A stretch of DNA of 64,000 bases from Pleurodeles waltl (Eukaryota > Chordata > Amphibia > Caudata > Salamandridae). Positions 33,734 to 48,732 of the stretch are shown in pieces. How positions within the stretch are numbered: the stretch's first letter is position 1; every line of letters starts with the position of its first letter. The translations under genes and the position numbers were made by a program. The DNA lies in NCBI RefSeq assembly GCF_031143425.1, contig NC_090438.1, positions 771,663,138-771,727,137 of the forward strand, written 5' to 3'. The notes under the pieces are model-generated. The model saw only the letters and a program-made list of their open reading frames with translations, ran no database searches and was not told where the DNA came from.

Positions 33734-36700
33734 CTGCTGAGAGCACTTTCACTGAGTGCCTTTCACTGCCCCTGGTCACTGCGTTCTTACTTGTGTCTCT
33801 ATTTGTGATTTTCTCTCCGTACCCCCCTCTGCTCTTTTCCTCCGTGTTGCTCTATTCTCTTTTGCCATTGTCTCTCTGTTTTGTGGCTTTTTCCCTGCGC
33901 TTACTCTGCACTTTCCCTCCGTTTGTGCGTTATGCTCTTTTGCTGTTGTCTCCCTCTTTTGTGGCTTTTTCTCCAAGCCCATTCTGCTCTTTTCCTCTGT
34001 TGCTCTACCTTAGTGCTGGGTAGCAGTTTTTTGCTCTCTTGTACTTTTAACTTTGTTCTCGCTGCTCTCTCTCTGCATTGCTCCCACTACCTTCCTGCTC
34101 TTTTTTCCCACCCGCCACCAGCCTGCCCACGACCACCCAATGCCACTCCCACCCCCGTACCTACATAATGGCGGCTGCAGCACAACCCCATTGAGAAGGT
34201 CCTTGGGCCATCTGCCCCCTCGCCATTCGTCTTGTTCTTTAGTCAAAGGTTCTGCCTTTAAGTTAAAAAAACGCCCATCGCATTTCAGTCACCCGGACTT
34301 TGAACTCTTAGTCCCTTTTTAGTGTTTATACACAAAACAAAAGTGTGCTGTGCCATTCTGCTCGACATTGTACTAAGTGCTATTAACGCTCAAAAAGTAG
34401 TTAGAAATACCTTATCCAAATATATTCATCAAAGAAGAGCATGATTGTTGTACAAATCAGTATGACAAAATTTACACATCCTAATTTTCCCACTGTGTCT
34501 ATTTGCAATACATATACTTTTTCTCATTGCATTGTGGTATTTGTAGTGTATTTTCTATTGATATACTAACGACAAGGGAATTTTCTATTGTGGATTACCA
34601 TAACTATTAATTTGTATATTAATGTAAACATGTGATTCACGCGTGAGCACATGTCATAATTAAAAGATATATGATTGATTATTGGTATTAGTACCCTATT
34701 ACTATTATGTATAAATATCAATCGTTATGTGTACCTCATAATTCTACGTCTTCCTCTTAATTGACCATGTGCTACAATTTATACATTTATTGAAACTCCT
34801 GTGCCTCACAGTTAACAATAACAACAGTTAACCTAATAGTTCTCTATCACCACGATTTTGCAATTCCTTATTCTGGTATGTCCACCTATTTTATTTAATA
34901 GTAAAACATAACCTGGCAGGGGCGTAAATTATAGTTACCTTAGCGTATGTGTCCTGCGGACACCCCTGGCCCCCAAGGACCACCATCTTCCTGCGGCAAG
35001 ATAGTACAAAATAATAGTGGGTCCTGCAGACCCCCCCATGCCCTATGGACCACCTCCTCCCTGTGGCCAAATCGAAAGAAGCCATACATGGCCATGGGGA
35101 CAGCCACTCCCTTAGGGCAGGATCCTGCTACCTCCTGAGGTGCCCACCCTCGGGAGGCAGCTGTTTCCCTTTGTATGGCAGAAGCTGACATCTTCCACCA
35201 AGCAAAAGCAAACACTCCACTTTCAGCAAGTGGGAGATTTAAAAATGCTCCCTTTTACTGAAAGTGGAGGGTTTTTTATGATCTCTTTGCCTGCTGCTAC
35301 CTGTGCAGCCCCCTAAACATATATTTAATGGTCCAAATGGTAGTGTAGCCCACTCAGAGAATCAATGTTGTCAAAATTCCATCAGTTTGAAGTCAGGCGT
35401 AAAGTCTTTCCAGCATTATTTTCGAATAGGTTTCATTTATTTATAATATCAAAACTTGAATGTCGTAGCGTTCCACATGAAAGTTCTTGAAGCAAAAGAT
35501 ACATTCTTGGTGGGACTTCCATTTTTCAATTAATGCACTCAGTCAAAATAGTAAGGTTATGGAGTAAAGTCTTTTCTATTCGGTGCGGCGTTTTAGTCCA
35601 GCGCCATTTTGAAGTGAAAGTTATATTTAATGGTGCCTCTTTTAGGCTCCAAACCCCTTCCCCTGTGCATGGTGCAGTGTGTGGAGCTTAAAGAGGGTTG
35701 ACTGCAGGGCCTGGTCATAGGCCAAGCCCTGTGGCCAATTCCTGCTTCGCACAGTCAAAGGCACTGCATGGCAGGGGTTTTGTGTGGGTATAAGTGGTTG
35801 TCCGCCCTGTGGACAAACTCCGCTGCGTATGGCCAACGGCTGTGCGCGTTGTGGGGTTCGGTGGTCATACGGGGTTGGCTGCAGGGTTATAGTTTTTTTT
35901 TAACATCAAATACTTTTATTCTCCCACCTGATATTGTGTTTCAACCATCACTGTCTTGAACACATGACCAGGGCAGCCATTACAAACACATTATATAGTA
36001 GTGTCACAATCTACGTTACAGTGGACAGTGAAAACACACTGATTAAAAAGTAATGCAAAGTAAGAAGTAAAAAAGAAAGGTGAAAAAAGGGAGGCATCCC
36101 ATTAGCAATTGATCAAACAAACCTCTGCCTTATACCACCACTAATAATGTGGAAATTGAACGTCATACATAGTAATACTTCCATAGAATCCTTACACCCA
36201 TGTACAGGCTCAAAATCGCCATTCTCAGATAAGGCTAGGTCATATTGCATATATCTGAAGTAGCAAATTTATACGTTACAACGTTATAAAACCTGATTAC
36301 ATCGTGTGTATCTGAAGTGGCAGTAAAACAGTACACTACTATCGATTCGTTGAGATGGATCAAATGTCACATTGTCTAAAGCAAAGTGTATCCATGAGTA
36401 ATCCAAAACTACAGAAAAAATTAAAGAAAGGGTGGGGGGCAGAGGTTCAAATTTCAATTAGATAGCATACCAATTAAACAAATAAAGATGGAAAATTAAA
36501 AATCAAACTCTAATAACATAGATAAATACATGAATAAATCATAATCAGATCCGGAAGTGTTCAATTTCACAGAATTACTCAGGGTGCACATACAGCTCTT
36601 CATCCATAAACATCAAAGAACCCATCTCCGTAGTCAACTTTGATTCCTTTCTCTGGAGTGTTATCACTCTACCCAACCTCGGGTTTTTAGGTATTCATTC

Positions 36701-37483
36701 AATGCCACCAAAGTTTGCTTGCTTCCAATTCCCTTTGTGTAAAATTAAAGTGCTTTGCTGTGCTATATCTGTGACCATTAATGGTTATAGCACACCAATG
36801 TCCTAGGATCCGTTTTTTCACAGTGAAGATGGTGAATCCTATTTACCATTTCTTACAAGGTCAGATAATACCATTTACTCCAAAATCTGTTTTGCAGGTG
36901 AACAGCTTAGTTATTTTCCACCTTTTACGTCCATGATTTAGGGTAATCTCCTGTATATATACTGGCTATAGTTACATGCTTGACATAGGCCGTAGCATCT
37001 AAAGCCAGATCCTTGCGGTAGCCAAGTCCCTGATTTGGGTGCCAGATCCCTGTGGACCAACAAATACAACAAATACATGTTTCTCTGAGACGAGAGAGTC
37101 ATGGATGTGTCCAGACTTTCTCCTTAAAAATGTGATCACCCCAAGGTATTTCCCATCTGCTCCTCAAAAGTTGTTTATGTTGTTTGGTGATGAAGTGAAC
37201 AGGTTCATGCTTGTCACTAAATTTACTAGTGGATTTGAAAAGTGTCTGTTCTCCGTTCATCATATCTGCTCCAATACCTGCTTTTCTCAATGCCTTGTGG
37301 GTTACCCTCTCTTTCGCAATTTCTTAATCATCTGGGATTTGGTCCACTGATATTCTTCCTCTTTAGTACAGTTTCTCTTAGCTTGAAGGAATTCACTATA
37401 AGGAGAAGGTCCTTTGGCCAGCCCCCCTCTGTTCTGGTTGCTCCCCACCAGTCTCCAGAGTCCTCCTCTGCTCTTCACCACCC
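33734..37483 (+). repeat. Monomer 10, subtype C
   Basis: C-type. It shares with M13 GCGCTTACTCTGC near 33896, GCGTAAATTATAG near 34922, CTGGTCATAGG near 35711, GTCATACATAG near 36162 and CAAATACAAC near 37069. I noticed only isolated differences from M13, for example G at 34724 against A at 45973. Confidence 0.93.
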
Positions 37484-40400
37484 CTGCTGAGAGCACTTTC
37501 ACTGAGTGCCTTTCACTGCCCCTGGTCACTGTGTTCTTACTCGTGTCTCTGTTTGTGATTTTCTCTCCGTACCCCCCTCTGCTCTTTTCCTCCATGTTGC
37601 TCTGTGCTCTTTTGCCGTTGTCCCTCTGTTTTGTGGCTTTTTCCCTGTGCTCACTCTGCACTTTCCCTCCGTGTTTGCGTTGTGCTCTTTTGCTGTTGTC
37701 TCCCTCTTTTGTGGCTTTTTCTCCAAGCCCATTCTGCTCTTTTCCTCTGTTGCTCTACCTTAGTACTGGGTAGCAGTTTTTTGCTCTCTTGTACTTTTAT
37801 CTTTGTTCTCGCTGCTCTCTCTCTGCATTGCTCCCACTACCTTCCTGCTCTTTTTTCCCACCCGCCACCAGCCCACCCACGACCCCCCAATGCCACTCCC
37901 ACCCCCGGACCTACTTAATGGCGGCTGCAGCAAAACCCCATTGAGAAGGTCCTTGGGCCATCTGCCCCCTCGCCATTCGTCTTGTTCTTTAGTCAAAGGT
38001 TCTGCCTTTAAGTTAAAAAAAAGCCCATCGCATTTTAGTCACCCGGACCTTGAACTCTTAGTCCCTTTTTAGTGTTTATACACAAAACAATAGTGTGCTG
38101 TGCCATTCTGGTCGACATTATACTAAATGCTATTAACGCGCAAAAAGTAGTTAGAAATACCTTATCCAAATATATTCATCAAAGAAGAGCATGATTGTTG
38201 TACAAATCAGTATGACAAAATTTACACATCCTAATTTTCCCACTGTGTCTATTTGCAATACATATACTTTTTCTCATTGCATTGTGGTTTTTGTAGTCTA
38301 TTTTCCATTGATATACTAACTACAAGGGAATTTTCTATTGTGGATTACCATAACTATTAATTTGTATATTAATGTAAACATGTGATTCACGCGTGAGCAC
38401 ATGTCATAATTAAAAGATATATGAGTGATTATTGGTATTAGTACCATATTGCTATTATGTATAAATATCAATCATTATGTGTACCTCATAATTCTACGTC
38501 TTCCTCTTAATTGACCATGTGCTACAATTTATACATTTATTGAAACTCCTGTGCCTCACAGTTAACAATAACAACAGTTAACCTAATAGTTCTCTATCAC
38601 CACGATTTTGTAACTCCTTATTCTGGTATGTCCACCTATTTTATTTAATAGTAAAACATAACCTGGCAGGGGCGCCAGTTGTAGTTACCTTAGTGCATGA
38701 GTCCTGCGGACACCCCTGGGCCCCAAGGACCAGCATCTCCCTGCGGCAAGATAGTACAAAATAATAGTGGGTCCTGCAGACCCCCCAGGCCCTATGGACC
38801 ACCTCCTCCCTGTGGCCAAATAGAAAGAAGCCATACATGGCCCTGGGGACAGCCACCCCCTTAGGGCAGGCTCCTGCTACCTCCTGAGGTGCCCACCCTC
38901 GGGAGGCAGCTGTTTCCCTTTGTATGGCAGAAGCTGACATCTTCCACCAAGCAAAAGCAAACACTCCACTTTCAGCAAGTGGAAGATTTAAAAATGCTCC
39001 CTTTTACTGAAAGTGGAGTTTTTTTTATCTCTTTGCCTGCTGCTACCTGTGCAGCCCTCCTAAACATAAATTTAATGGTCCAAATGGTAGTGTAGCCCAG
39101 TCAGAGAATCAATGTTGTCAAAATTCCATCAGTTTGAAGTCAAGCGTAAAGTCTTTCCAGCATTATTTTCGAATAGGTTTAATTTATTTATAATATCAAA
39201 ACTTGAATGTCGTAACGTTCCACATGAAAGATCTTGAAGCAAAAGATACATTCTTGGTGGGACTTCCATTTTTCAATTAAAGCAGTCAGTCGAAATAGTA
39301 AGGTTATGGAGTAAAGTCTTTTTCTATTGGGTACGGCGTTTTAGTCCAGCACAATTTTGAAGTGAAAGTTATATTTAATGGTGCCTCTTTTAGGCTCCAA
39401 ACCCCTTCCCCTGTGCATGGTGAGGTGTGTGGAGCTTAAAGGGGATTGCCTGCAGGGCCTGGCCGTAGGCCAAGCCCTGTGGCCAATTCCTGTTTCGCAC
39501 AGTCAAAGGCACTGCATGGCAGGGGTTTTGTGTGGGTATAAGTGGTTGTCCGCCCTGTGGACAACCACTGCTGCGTATGGCCAAAGGCCGTGCGCGTTGT
39601 GGTGTTCGGTGGTCATAGGGGGTTGGCTGCAGGGTTATAGGTTTTTTTAACATCAAATACTTTTATTCTCCCACCTGATATTGTGTTTCAACCATCACTG
39701 TCTTGATCACATGACCAGGGCAGCCATTACAAACACATCATATAGTAGTGTCACAATCTATGTTACAGTGGACAGTGAAAACACACTGATTAAAAAGTAA
39801 TGCAAAGCAAGAAGTAAAAAAGGAAGGTGAAAAAAGGGAGGTATCCCATTAGCAATTGATCAAACAAACCTCTGCCTTATAGCGCCACTAATAATGTGGA
39901 AATTGAACATCATACAAAGTAATACTTCCATAGAATCCTTACAACCATGTACAGGCTCAAAATAGCCATTCTCAGATAAGGCTAGGTCATATTGCATATA
40001 TCTGAAGTAGCAAATTTACACGTTACAATGTAATAAAACCTGATTACATCGTGTGTATCTGAAGTGGCAGTAAAACAGTACACTAATATCGATTCGTTGA
40101 GATGGATCAAATGTCATCTTGTCTAAAGCAAAGTGTATCCATGAGTAATCCAAAACTACAGAAAAAAGGAAAGAAAGGGTGTGGGGCAGAGGTTCAAATT
40201 TCAATTAGATAGCATACCAATTAAACAAATAAAGATGGAAAATTAAGAATCAAACTCTAATAACATAGCTAAATACTTGAATAAATCATCATCAGATCCG
40301 GAAGTGTTCAATTTCACAGAATTACTCAGGGTGCACATACAGCTCTTCATCCATAAACATCAAAGAACCCATCTCCATAGTCAACTTTGATTCCTTTCTC

Positions 40401-41230
40401 TGGAGTGTCATCACTCTACCCCCCCTTGGGTTTTTAGGTATTCATTCAATGGCACCAAAGTTTGCTTGCTTCCAATTCCCCTCGTGTAAAATTAAAGTGC
40501 TTTGCTGTGCTATATCTGTGATCATTAATGGTTGTAGCACACCAATGTCCTAGGATCCGTTTTTTCACAGTGAAGATGGTGAATCCTATATACCATTTCT
40601 TACAAGGTCAGATAATACCATTTACTCCAAAATCTGTTTTGCAGGTGAACAGCTTAGTTATTTTCCACCTTTTACGTCCATGATTTAGGGTAATCTCCTG
40701 TATATATACTGGCTATAGTTACATGCTTGACATTGGCCGTAGCATCTAAAGCCAGATCCTTGCTGTAGCCAAGTCCCTGATTTGGGTGCCAGATCCCTGT
40801 GGACCAACAAATACCACAAATACATGTTTCTCTGAGACAAGAGAGTCATGGATGTGTCCAGACTCTCTCCTTAAAAATGTGATCACCCCAAGGTATTTCC
40901 CATCTGCTCCTCAAAAGTTGTTTATGTTGTTTGGTGATGAATTGAACAGGTTCATGCTTGTCACTAAATTTTCTAGTGGATTTGAAAAGTGTCTGTTCTC
41001 CGTTCATCATATCTGCTCCAATACCTGCTTTTCTCAATGCCTTGTGGGTTACCCTCTCTTTCTCAATTTCTTAATCATCTGGGATTTGGTCCACTGATAT
41101 TCTTCCTCTTTAGTACAGTTTCTCTTAGCTTGAAGGAATTCACTATAAGGAGAAGGTCCTTTGGCCAGCCCCCCTCTGTTCTGGTTGCTCCCCACCAGTC
41201 TCCAGAGTCCTCCTCTGCTCTTCACAACCC
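37484..41230 (+). repeat. Monomer 11, chimaera B (5' ~0.7 kb) to A
   Basis: B markers run to 38214 (TATGACAAAA) and A markers begin by 38306 (TTTTCCATTG, then AACTACAAGG). After that it is A-type to the end. M14 carries the identical junction, so the chimaera formed before the trimer was duplicated. AAATTTTCTAGTGG near 40967 is private. Confidence 0.91.
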
Positions 41231-44200
41231 CTGCTGAGAGCACTTTCACTGAGTGCCTTTCACTGCCCCTGGTCACTGCGTTCTTACTTGTGTCTCTGTT
41301 TGTGATTTTCTCTCCGTACCCCCCTCTGCTCTTTTCCTCCATGTTGCTCTGTGCTCTTTTGCCGTTGTCCCTCTGTTTTCTGGCTTTTTCCCTGTGCTCA
41401 CTCTGCACTTTCCCTCCGTGTTTGCGTTGTGCTCTTTTGCTGTTGTCTCCCTCTTTTGTGGCTTTTTCTCCAAGCCCATTCTGCTCTTTTCCTCTGTTGC
41501 TCTACCTTAGTACTGGGTAGCAGTTTTTTGCTCTCTTGTACTTTTATCTTTGTTCTCGCTGCTCTCTCTCTGCATTGCTCCCACTACCTTCCTGCTCTTT
41601 TTTCCCCACCCGCCACCAGCCCACCCACGACCACCCAATGCCACTCCCACCCCCGGACCTACTTAATGGCGGCTGCAGCAAAACCCCATTGAGAAGGTCC
41701 TTGGGCCATCTGCCCCCTCGCCATTCGTCTTGTTTTTTAGTCAAAGGTTCTGCCTTTAAGTTAAAAAAACGCCCATTGCATTTTAGTCACCCGGACCTTG
41801 AACTCTTAGTCCCTTTTTAGTGTTTATACACAAAACAAAAGTGTGCTGTGCCATTCTGCTCGACATTGTACTAAATGCTATTAACGCGCAAAAAGTAGTT
41901 AGAAATACCTTATCCAAATATATTCATCAAAGAAGAGCATGATTGTTGTACAAATCAGTATGACAAAATTTACACATCCTAATTTTCCCACTGTGTCTAT
42001 TTGCAATACATATACTTTTTCTCATTGCATTGTGGTATTTGTAGTCTATTTTCTATTGATATACTAACGACAAGGGAATTTTCTATTATGGATTACCATA
42101 ACTATTAATTTGTATATTAATGTAAACACGTGATTCACGCGTGAGCACATGTCAAAATTAAAAGATATATGATTGATTATTGGTATTAGTACCCTATTAC
42201 TATTATGTATAAATATCAATCATTATGTGTACCTCATAATTCTATGTCTTCCTCTTAATTGACCATGTGCTACAATTTATACATTTATTGAAACTCCTGT
42301 GCCTCACAGTTAACAATAACAACAGTTAACCTAATAGTTCTCTATCACCACGATTTTGCAATTCCTTATTCTGGTATGTCCACCTATTTTATTTAATAGT
42401 AAAACATAACCTGGCAGGGGCGCAAATTATAGTTACCTTAGCGCATGTGTCCTGCGGACACCCCTGTCCCCCAAGGACCACCATCTCCCTGTGGCAAGAT
42501 AGTACAAAATAATAGTGGGTCCTGCAGACCCCCCAATGCCCTATGCACCACCTCCTCCCTGTGGCCAAATCGAAAGAAGCCATACATGGCCCTGGGGACA
42601 GCCACTCCCTTAGGGCAGGATCCTGCTACCTCCTGAGGTGCCCACCCTCGGGAGGCAGCTGTTTCCCTTTGTATGGCAGAAGCTGACATCTTCCACCAAG
42701 CAAAAGCAAACGCTCCACTTTCAGCAAGTGGGAGATTTAAAAATGCTCCCTTTTACTGAAAGTGGAGGGTTTTTTGTTATCTCTTTGCCTGCTGCTACCT
42801 GTGCAGCCCCCCTAAACATATATTTAATGGTCCAAACGGTAGTGTAGCCCACTCAGAGAATCAATGTTGTCAAAATTCCATCAGTTTGAAGTCAAGCGTA
42901 AAGTCTTTCCAGCATTATTTTCGAATAGGTTTCATTTATTTATAATATCAAAACTTGAATGTCGTAGCGTTCCACATGAAAGTTCTTGAAGCAAAAGATA
43001 CATTCTTGGTGGGACTTCCATTTTTCAATTAATGCAGTCAGTCAAAATAGTACGGTTATGGAGTAAAGTCTTTTCTATTCGGTGCGGCGTTTTAGTCCAG
43101 CGCCATTTTGAAGTGAAAGTTATATTTAATGGTGCCTCTTTTAGGCTCCAAACCCCTTCCCCTGTGCATGGTGCAGTGTGTGGAGCTTAAAGGGGGTTGA
43201 CTGCAGAGCCTGGCCATAGGCCAAGCCCTGTGGCCAATTCCTGCTTCGCACAGTCAAAGGCACTGCATGGCAGGGGTATTGTGTGGGTATAAGTGGTTGT
43301 CCGCCCTGTGGACAAACTCCGCTGCGTATGGCAAAAGGCTGTGCGCATTGTGGAGTTCGGTGGTCATACGGGGTTGGCTGCAAGGTTATAGTTTTTTTTT
43401 AACATCAAATACTTTTATTCTCCCACCTGATATTGTGTTTCAACCATCACTGTCTTGAACACATGACCAGGGCAGCCATTACAAACACATTATATAGTAG
43501 TGTCACAATCTACGTTACAGTGGACAGTGAAAACACACTGATTAAAAAGTAATGCAAAGTAAGAAGTAAAAAAGAAAGGTGAAGAAAGGGAGGTATCCCA
43601 TTAGCAATTGATCAAACAAACCTCTGCCTTATACCACCACTAATAATGTGGAAATTGAACGTCATACAAAGAAATACTTCCATAGAATCCTTACACCCAT
43701 GTACAGGTTCAAAATGGCCATTCTCAGATAATGCTAGGTCATATTGCATACATCTGAAGTAGCAAATTTACATGTTACAACGTTATAAAACCTGATTACA
43801 TCGTGTGTATCTGAAGTGGCAGTAAAACAGTACACTAACATCGATTCGTTGAGATGGATCAAATGTCACATTGTCTAAAGCAAAGTGTATCCATGAGTAA
43901 TCCAAAACTACAGAAAAAATGAAAGAAAGGGTGTGGGGCAGAGGTTCAAATTTCAATTAGATAGCATACCAATTAAACAAATATAGATGGAAAATTAAGA
44001 ATCAAACTCTAATAACATAGATAAATACATGAATAAATCATAATCAGATCCGGAAGCGTTCAATTTCACAGAATTACTCAGGGTGCACATACAGCTCTTC
44101 ATCCATAAACATCAAAGAACCGATCTCCGTAGTCAACTTTGATTCCTTTCTCTGGAGTGTCATCACTCTACCCCCCCTCGTGTTTTTAGGTATTCATTCA

Positions 44201-44982
44201 ATGCCACCAAAGTTTGCTTGCTTCCAATTCCCTTTGTGTAAAATTAAAGTGCTTTGCTGTGCTATATCTGTGATCATTAATGGTTATAGCACACCAATGT
44301 CCTAGGATCCGTTTTTTCACTCTGAAGATGGTGAATCCTATATACCATTTCTTACAAGGTCAGATAATACCATTTACTACAAAATCTGTTTTGCAGGTGA
44401 ACAGCTTAGTTATTTTCCACCTTTTACGTCCATGATTTAGGGTAATCTCCTGTATATATACTGGCTATAGTTACATGCTTGACATAGGCCGTAGCATCTA
44501 AAGCCAGATCCTTGCGGTAGCCAAGTCCCTGATTTGGGTGCCAGATCCCTGTGGACCAACAAATACCACAAATACATGTTTCTCTGAGACGAGAGAGTCA
44601 TGGATGTGTCCAGACTTTCTCCTTAAAAATGTGATCACCCCAAGGTATTTCCCATCTGCTCCTCAAAAGTTGTTTATGTTGTTTGGTGATGAAGTGAACA
44701 GGTTCATGCTTGTCAATAAATTTACTAGTGGATTTGAAAAGTGTCTGTTCTCCGTTCATCATATCTGCTCCAATACCTGCTTTTCTCAATGCCTTGTGGG
44801 TTACCCTCTCTTTCTCAATTTCTTAATCATCTGGGATTTGGTCCACTGATATTCTTCCTCTTTAGTACAGTTTCTCTTAGCTTGAAGGAATTCACTATAA
44901 GGAGAAGGTCCTTCAACCAGCCCCCCTCTGTTCTGGTTGCTCCCCAGCAGTCTCCAGAGTCCTCCTCTGCTCTTCACCACCC
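41231..44982 (+). repeat. Monomer 12, subtype B
   Basis: B-type, with one extra C in TTTCCCCACCC near 41603 and TTGTTTTTTAG near 41730, both shared with M15. GTCAAAATTAAAAG near 42153 is private. From about 42.2 kb onward it matches M9 rather than M15. Confidence 0.92.
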
Positions 44983-47900
44983 CTGCTGAGAGCACTTTCA
45001 CTGAGTGCCTTTCACTGCCCCTGGTCACTGCGTTCTTACTTGTGTCTCTATTTGTGATTTTCTCTCCGTACCCCCCTCTGCTCTTTTCCTCCGTGTTGCT
45101 CTATTCTCTTTTGCCATTGTCTCTCTGTTTTGTGGCTTTTTCCCTGCGCTTACTCTGCACTTTCCCTCCGTTTGTGCGTTATGCTCTTTTGCTGTTGTCT
45201 CCCTCTTTTGTGGCTTTTTCTCCAAGCCCATTCTGCTCTTTTCCTCTGTTGCTCTACCTTAGTGCTGGGTAGCAGTTTTTTGCTCTCTTGTACTTTTAAC
45301 TTTGTTCTCGCTGCTCTCTCTCTGCATTGCTCCCACTACCTTCCTGCTCTTTTTTCCCACCCGCCACCAGCCTGCCCACGACCACCCAATGCCACTCCCA
45401 CCCCCGTACCTACATAATGGCGGCTGCAGCACAACCCCATTGAGAAGGTCCTTGGGCCATCTGCCCCCTCGCCATTCGTCTTGTTCTTTAGTCAAAGGTT
45501 CTGCCTTTAAGTTAAAAAAACGCCCATCGCATTTCAGTCACCCGGACTTTGAACTCTTAGTCCCTTTTTAGTGTTTATACACAAAACAAAAGTGTGCTGT
45601 GCCATTCTGCTCGACATTGTACTAAGTGCTATTAACGCTCAAAAAGTAGTTAGAAATACCTTATCCAAATATATTCATCAAAGAAGAGCATGATTGTTGT
45701 ACAAATCAGTATGACAAAATTTACACATCCTAATTTTCCCACTGTGTCTATTTGCAATACATATACTTTTTCTCATTGCATTGTGGTATTTGTAGTGTAT
45801 TTTCTATTGATATACTAACGACAAGGGAATTTTCTATTGTGGATTACCATAACTATTAATTTGTATATTAATGTAAACATGTGATTCACGCGTGAGCACA
45901 TGTCATAATTAAAAGATATATGATTGATTATTGGTATTAGTACCCTATTACTATTATGTATAAATATCAATCATTATGTGTACCTCATAATTCTACGTCT
46001 TCCTCTTAATTGACCATGTGCTACAATTTATACATTTATTGAAACTCCTGTGCCTCACAGTTAACAATAACAACAGTTAACCTAATAGTTCTCTATCACC
46101 ACGATTTTGCAATTCCTTATTCTGGTATGTCCACCTATTTTATTTAATAGTAAAACATAACCTGGCAGGGGCGTAAATTATAGTTACCTTAGCGTATGTG
46201 TCCTGCGGACACCCCTGGCCCCCAAGGACCACCATCTTCCTGCGGCAAGATAGTACAAAATAATAGTGGGTCCTGCAGACCCCCCCATGCCCTATGGACC
46301 ACCTCCTCCCTGTGGCCAAATCGAAAGAAGCCATACATGGCCATGGGGACAGCCACTCCCTTAGGGCAGGATCCTGCTACCTCCTGAGGTGCCCACCCTC
46401 GGGAGGCAGCTGTTTCCCTTTGTATGGCAGAAGCTGACATCTTCCACCAAGCAAAAGCAAACACTCCACTTTCAGCAAGTGGGAGATTTAAAAATGCTCC
46501 CTTTTACTGAAAGTGGAGGGTTTTTTATGATCTCTTTGCCTGCTGCTACCTGTGCAGCCCCCTAAACATATATTTAATGGTCCAAATGGTAGTGTAGCCC
46601 ACTCAGAGAATCAATGTTGTCAAAATTCCATCAGTTTGAAGTCAGGCGTAAAGTCTTTCCAGCATTATTTTCGAATAGGTTTCATTTATTTATAATATCA
46701 AAACTTGAATGTCGTAGCGTTCCACATGAAAGTTCTTGAAGCAAAAGATACATTCTTGGTGGGACTTCCATTTTTCAATTAATGCACTCAGTCAAAATAG
46801 TAAGGTTATGGAGTAAAGTCTTTTCTATTCGGTGCGGCGTTTTAGTCCAGCGCCATTTTGAAGTGAAAGTTATATTTAATGGTGCCTCTTTTAGGCTCCA
46901 AACCCCTTCCCCTGTGCATGGTGCAGTGTGTGGAGCTTAAAGAGGGTTGACTGCAGGGCCTGGTCATAGGCCAAGCCCTGTGGCCAATTCCTGCTTCGCA
47001 CAGTCAAAGGCACTGCATGGCAGGGGTTTTGTGTGGGTATAAGTGGTTGTCCGCCCTGTGGACAAACTCCGCTGCGTATGGCCAACGGCTGTGCGCGTTG
47101 TGGGGTTCGGTGGTCATACGGGGTTGGCTGCAGGGTTATAGTTTTTTTTTAACATCAAATACTTTTATTCTCCCACCTGATATTGTGTTTCAACCATCAC
47201 TGTCTTGAACACATGACCAGGGCAGCCATTACAAACACATTATATAGTAGTGTCACAATCTACGTTACAGTGGACAGTGAAAACACACTGATTAAAAAGT
47301 AATGCAAAGTAAGAAGTAAAAAAGAAAGGTGAAAAAAGGGAGGCATCCCATTAGCAATTGATCAAACAAACCTCTGCCTTATACCACCACTAATAATGTG
47401 GAAATTGAACGTCATACATAGTAATACTTCCATAGAATCCTTACACCCATGTACAGGCTCAAAATCGCCATTCTCAGATAAGGCTAGGTCATATTGCATA
47501 TATCTGAAGTAGCAAATTTATACGTTACAACGTTATAAAACCTGATTACATCGTGTGTATCTGAAGTGGCAGTAAAACAGTACACTACTATCGATTCGTT
47601 GAGATGGATCAAATGTCACATTGTCTAAAGCAAAGTGTATCCATGAGTAATCCAAAACTACAGAAAAAATTAAAGAAAGGGTGGGGGGCAGAGGTTCAAA
47701 TTTCAATTAGATAGCATACCAATTAAACAAATAAAGATGGAAAATTAAAAATCAAACTCTAATAACATAGATAAATACATGAATAAATCATAATCAGATC
47801 CGGAAGTGTTCAATTTCACAGAATTACTCAGGGTGCACATACAGCTCTTCATCCATAAACATCAAAGAACCCATCTCCGTAGTCAACTTTGATTCCTTTC

Positions 47901-48732
47901 TCTGGAGTGTTATCACTCTACCCAACCTCGGGTTTTTAGGTATTCATTCAATGCCACCAAAGTTTGCTTGCTTCCAATTCCCTTTGTGTAAAATTAAAGT
48001 GCTTTGCTGTGCTATATCTGTGACCATTAATGGTTATAGCACACCAATGTCCTAGGATCCGTTTTTTCACAGTGAAGATGGTGAATCCTATTTACCATTT
48101 CTTACAAGGTCAGATAATACCATTTACTCCAAAATCTGTTTTGCAGGTGAACAGCTTAGTTATTTTCCACCTTTTACGTCCATGATTTAGGGTAATCTCC
48201 TGTATATATACTGGCTATAGTTACATGCTTGACATAGGCCGTAGCATCTAAAGCCAGATCCTTGCGGTAGCCAAGTCCCTGATTTGGGTGCCAGATCCCT
48301 GTGGACCAACAAATACAACAAATACATGTTTCTCTGAGACGAGAGAGTCATGGATGTGTCCAGACTTTCTCCTTAAAAATGTGATCACCCCAAGGTATTT
48401 CCCATCTGCTCCTCAAAAGTTGTTTATGTTGTTTGGTGATGAAGTGAACAGGTTCATGCTTGTCACTAAATTTACTAGTGGATTTGAAAAGTGTCTGTTC
48501 TCCGTTCATCATATCTGCTCCAATACCTGCTTTTCTCAATGCCTTGTGGGTTACCCTCTCTTTCGCAATTTCTTAATCATCTGGGATTTGGTCCACTGAT
48601 ATTCTTCCTCTTTAGTACAGTTTCTCTTAGCTTGAAGGAATTCACTATAAGGAGAAGGTCCTTTGGCCAGCCCCCCTCTGTTCTGGTTGCTCCCCACCAG
48701 TCTCCAGAGTCCTCCTCTGCTCTTCACCACCC
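44983..48732 (+). repeat. Monomer 13, subtype C (copy of M10)
   Basis: Same length as M10 (3750 bp), and it carries M10's rare variants at 11249 bp spacing. This is one of the two most similar monomer pairs in the window, the other being M11/M14. Confidence 0.93.

Larger units (their letters stand above)
26237..37483 (+). repeat. Higher-order unit 4: trimer A-B-C
   Basis: This unit is 11247 bp: M8 (A), M9 (B), M10 (C). M8 is a near copy of M6. M9 from about 30.8 kb onward and M10 are near copies of M12 and M13. Confidence 0.78.
37484..48732 (+). repeat. Higher-order unit 5: trimer (b/A)-B-C
   Basis: This unit is 11249 bp: M11 starts with about 730-820 bp of B-type sequence and then becomes A; M12 is B and M13 is C. 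Its rare variants recur exactly 11249-11250 bp later in M14 and in most of M15. Confidence 0.78.
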
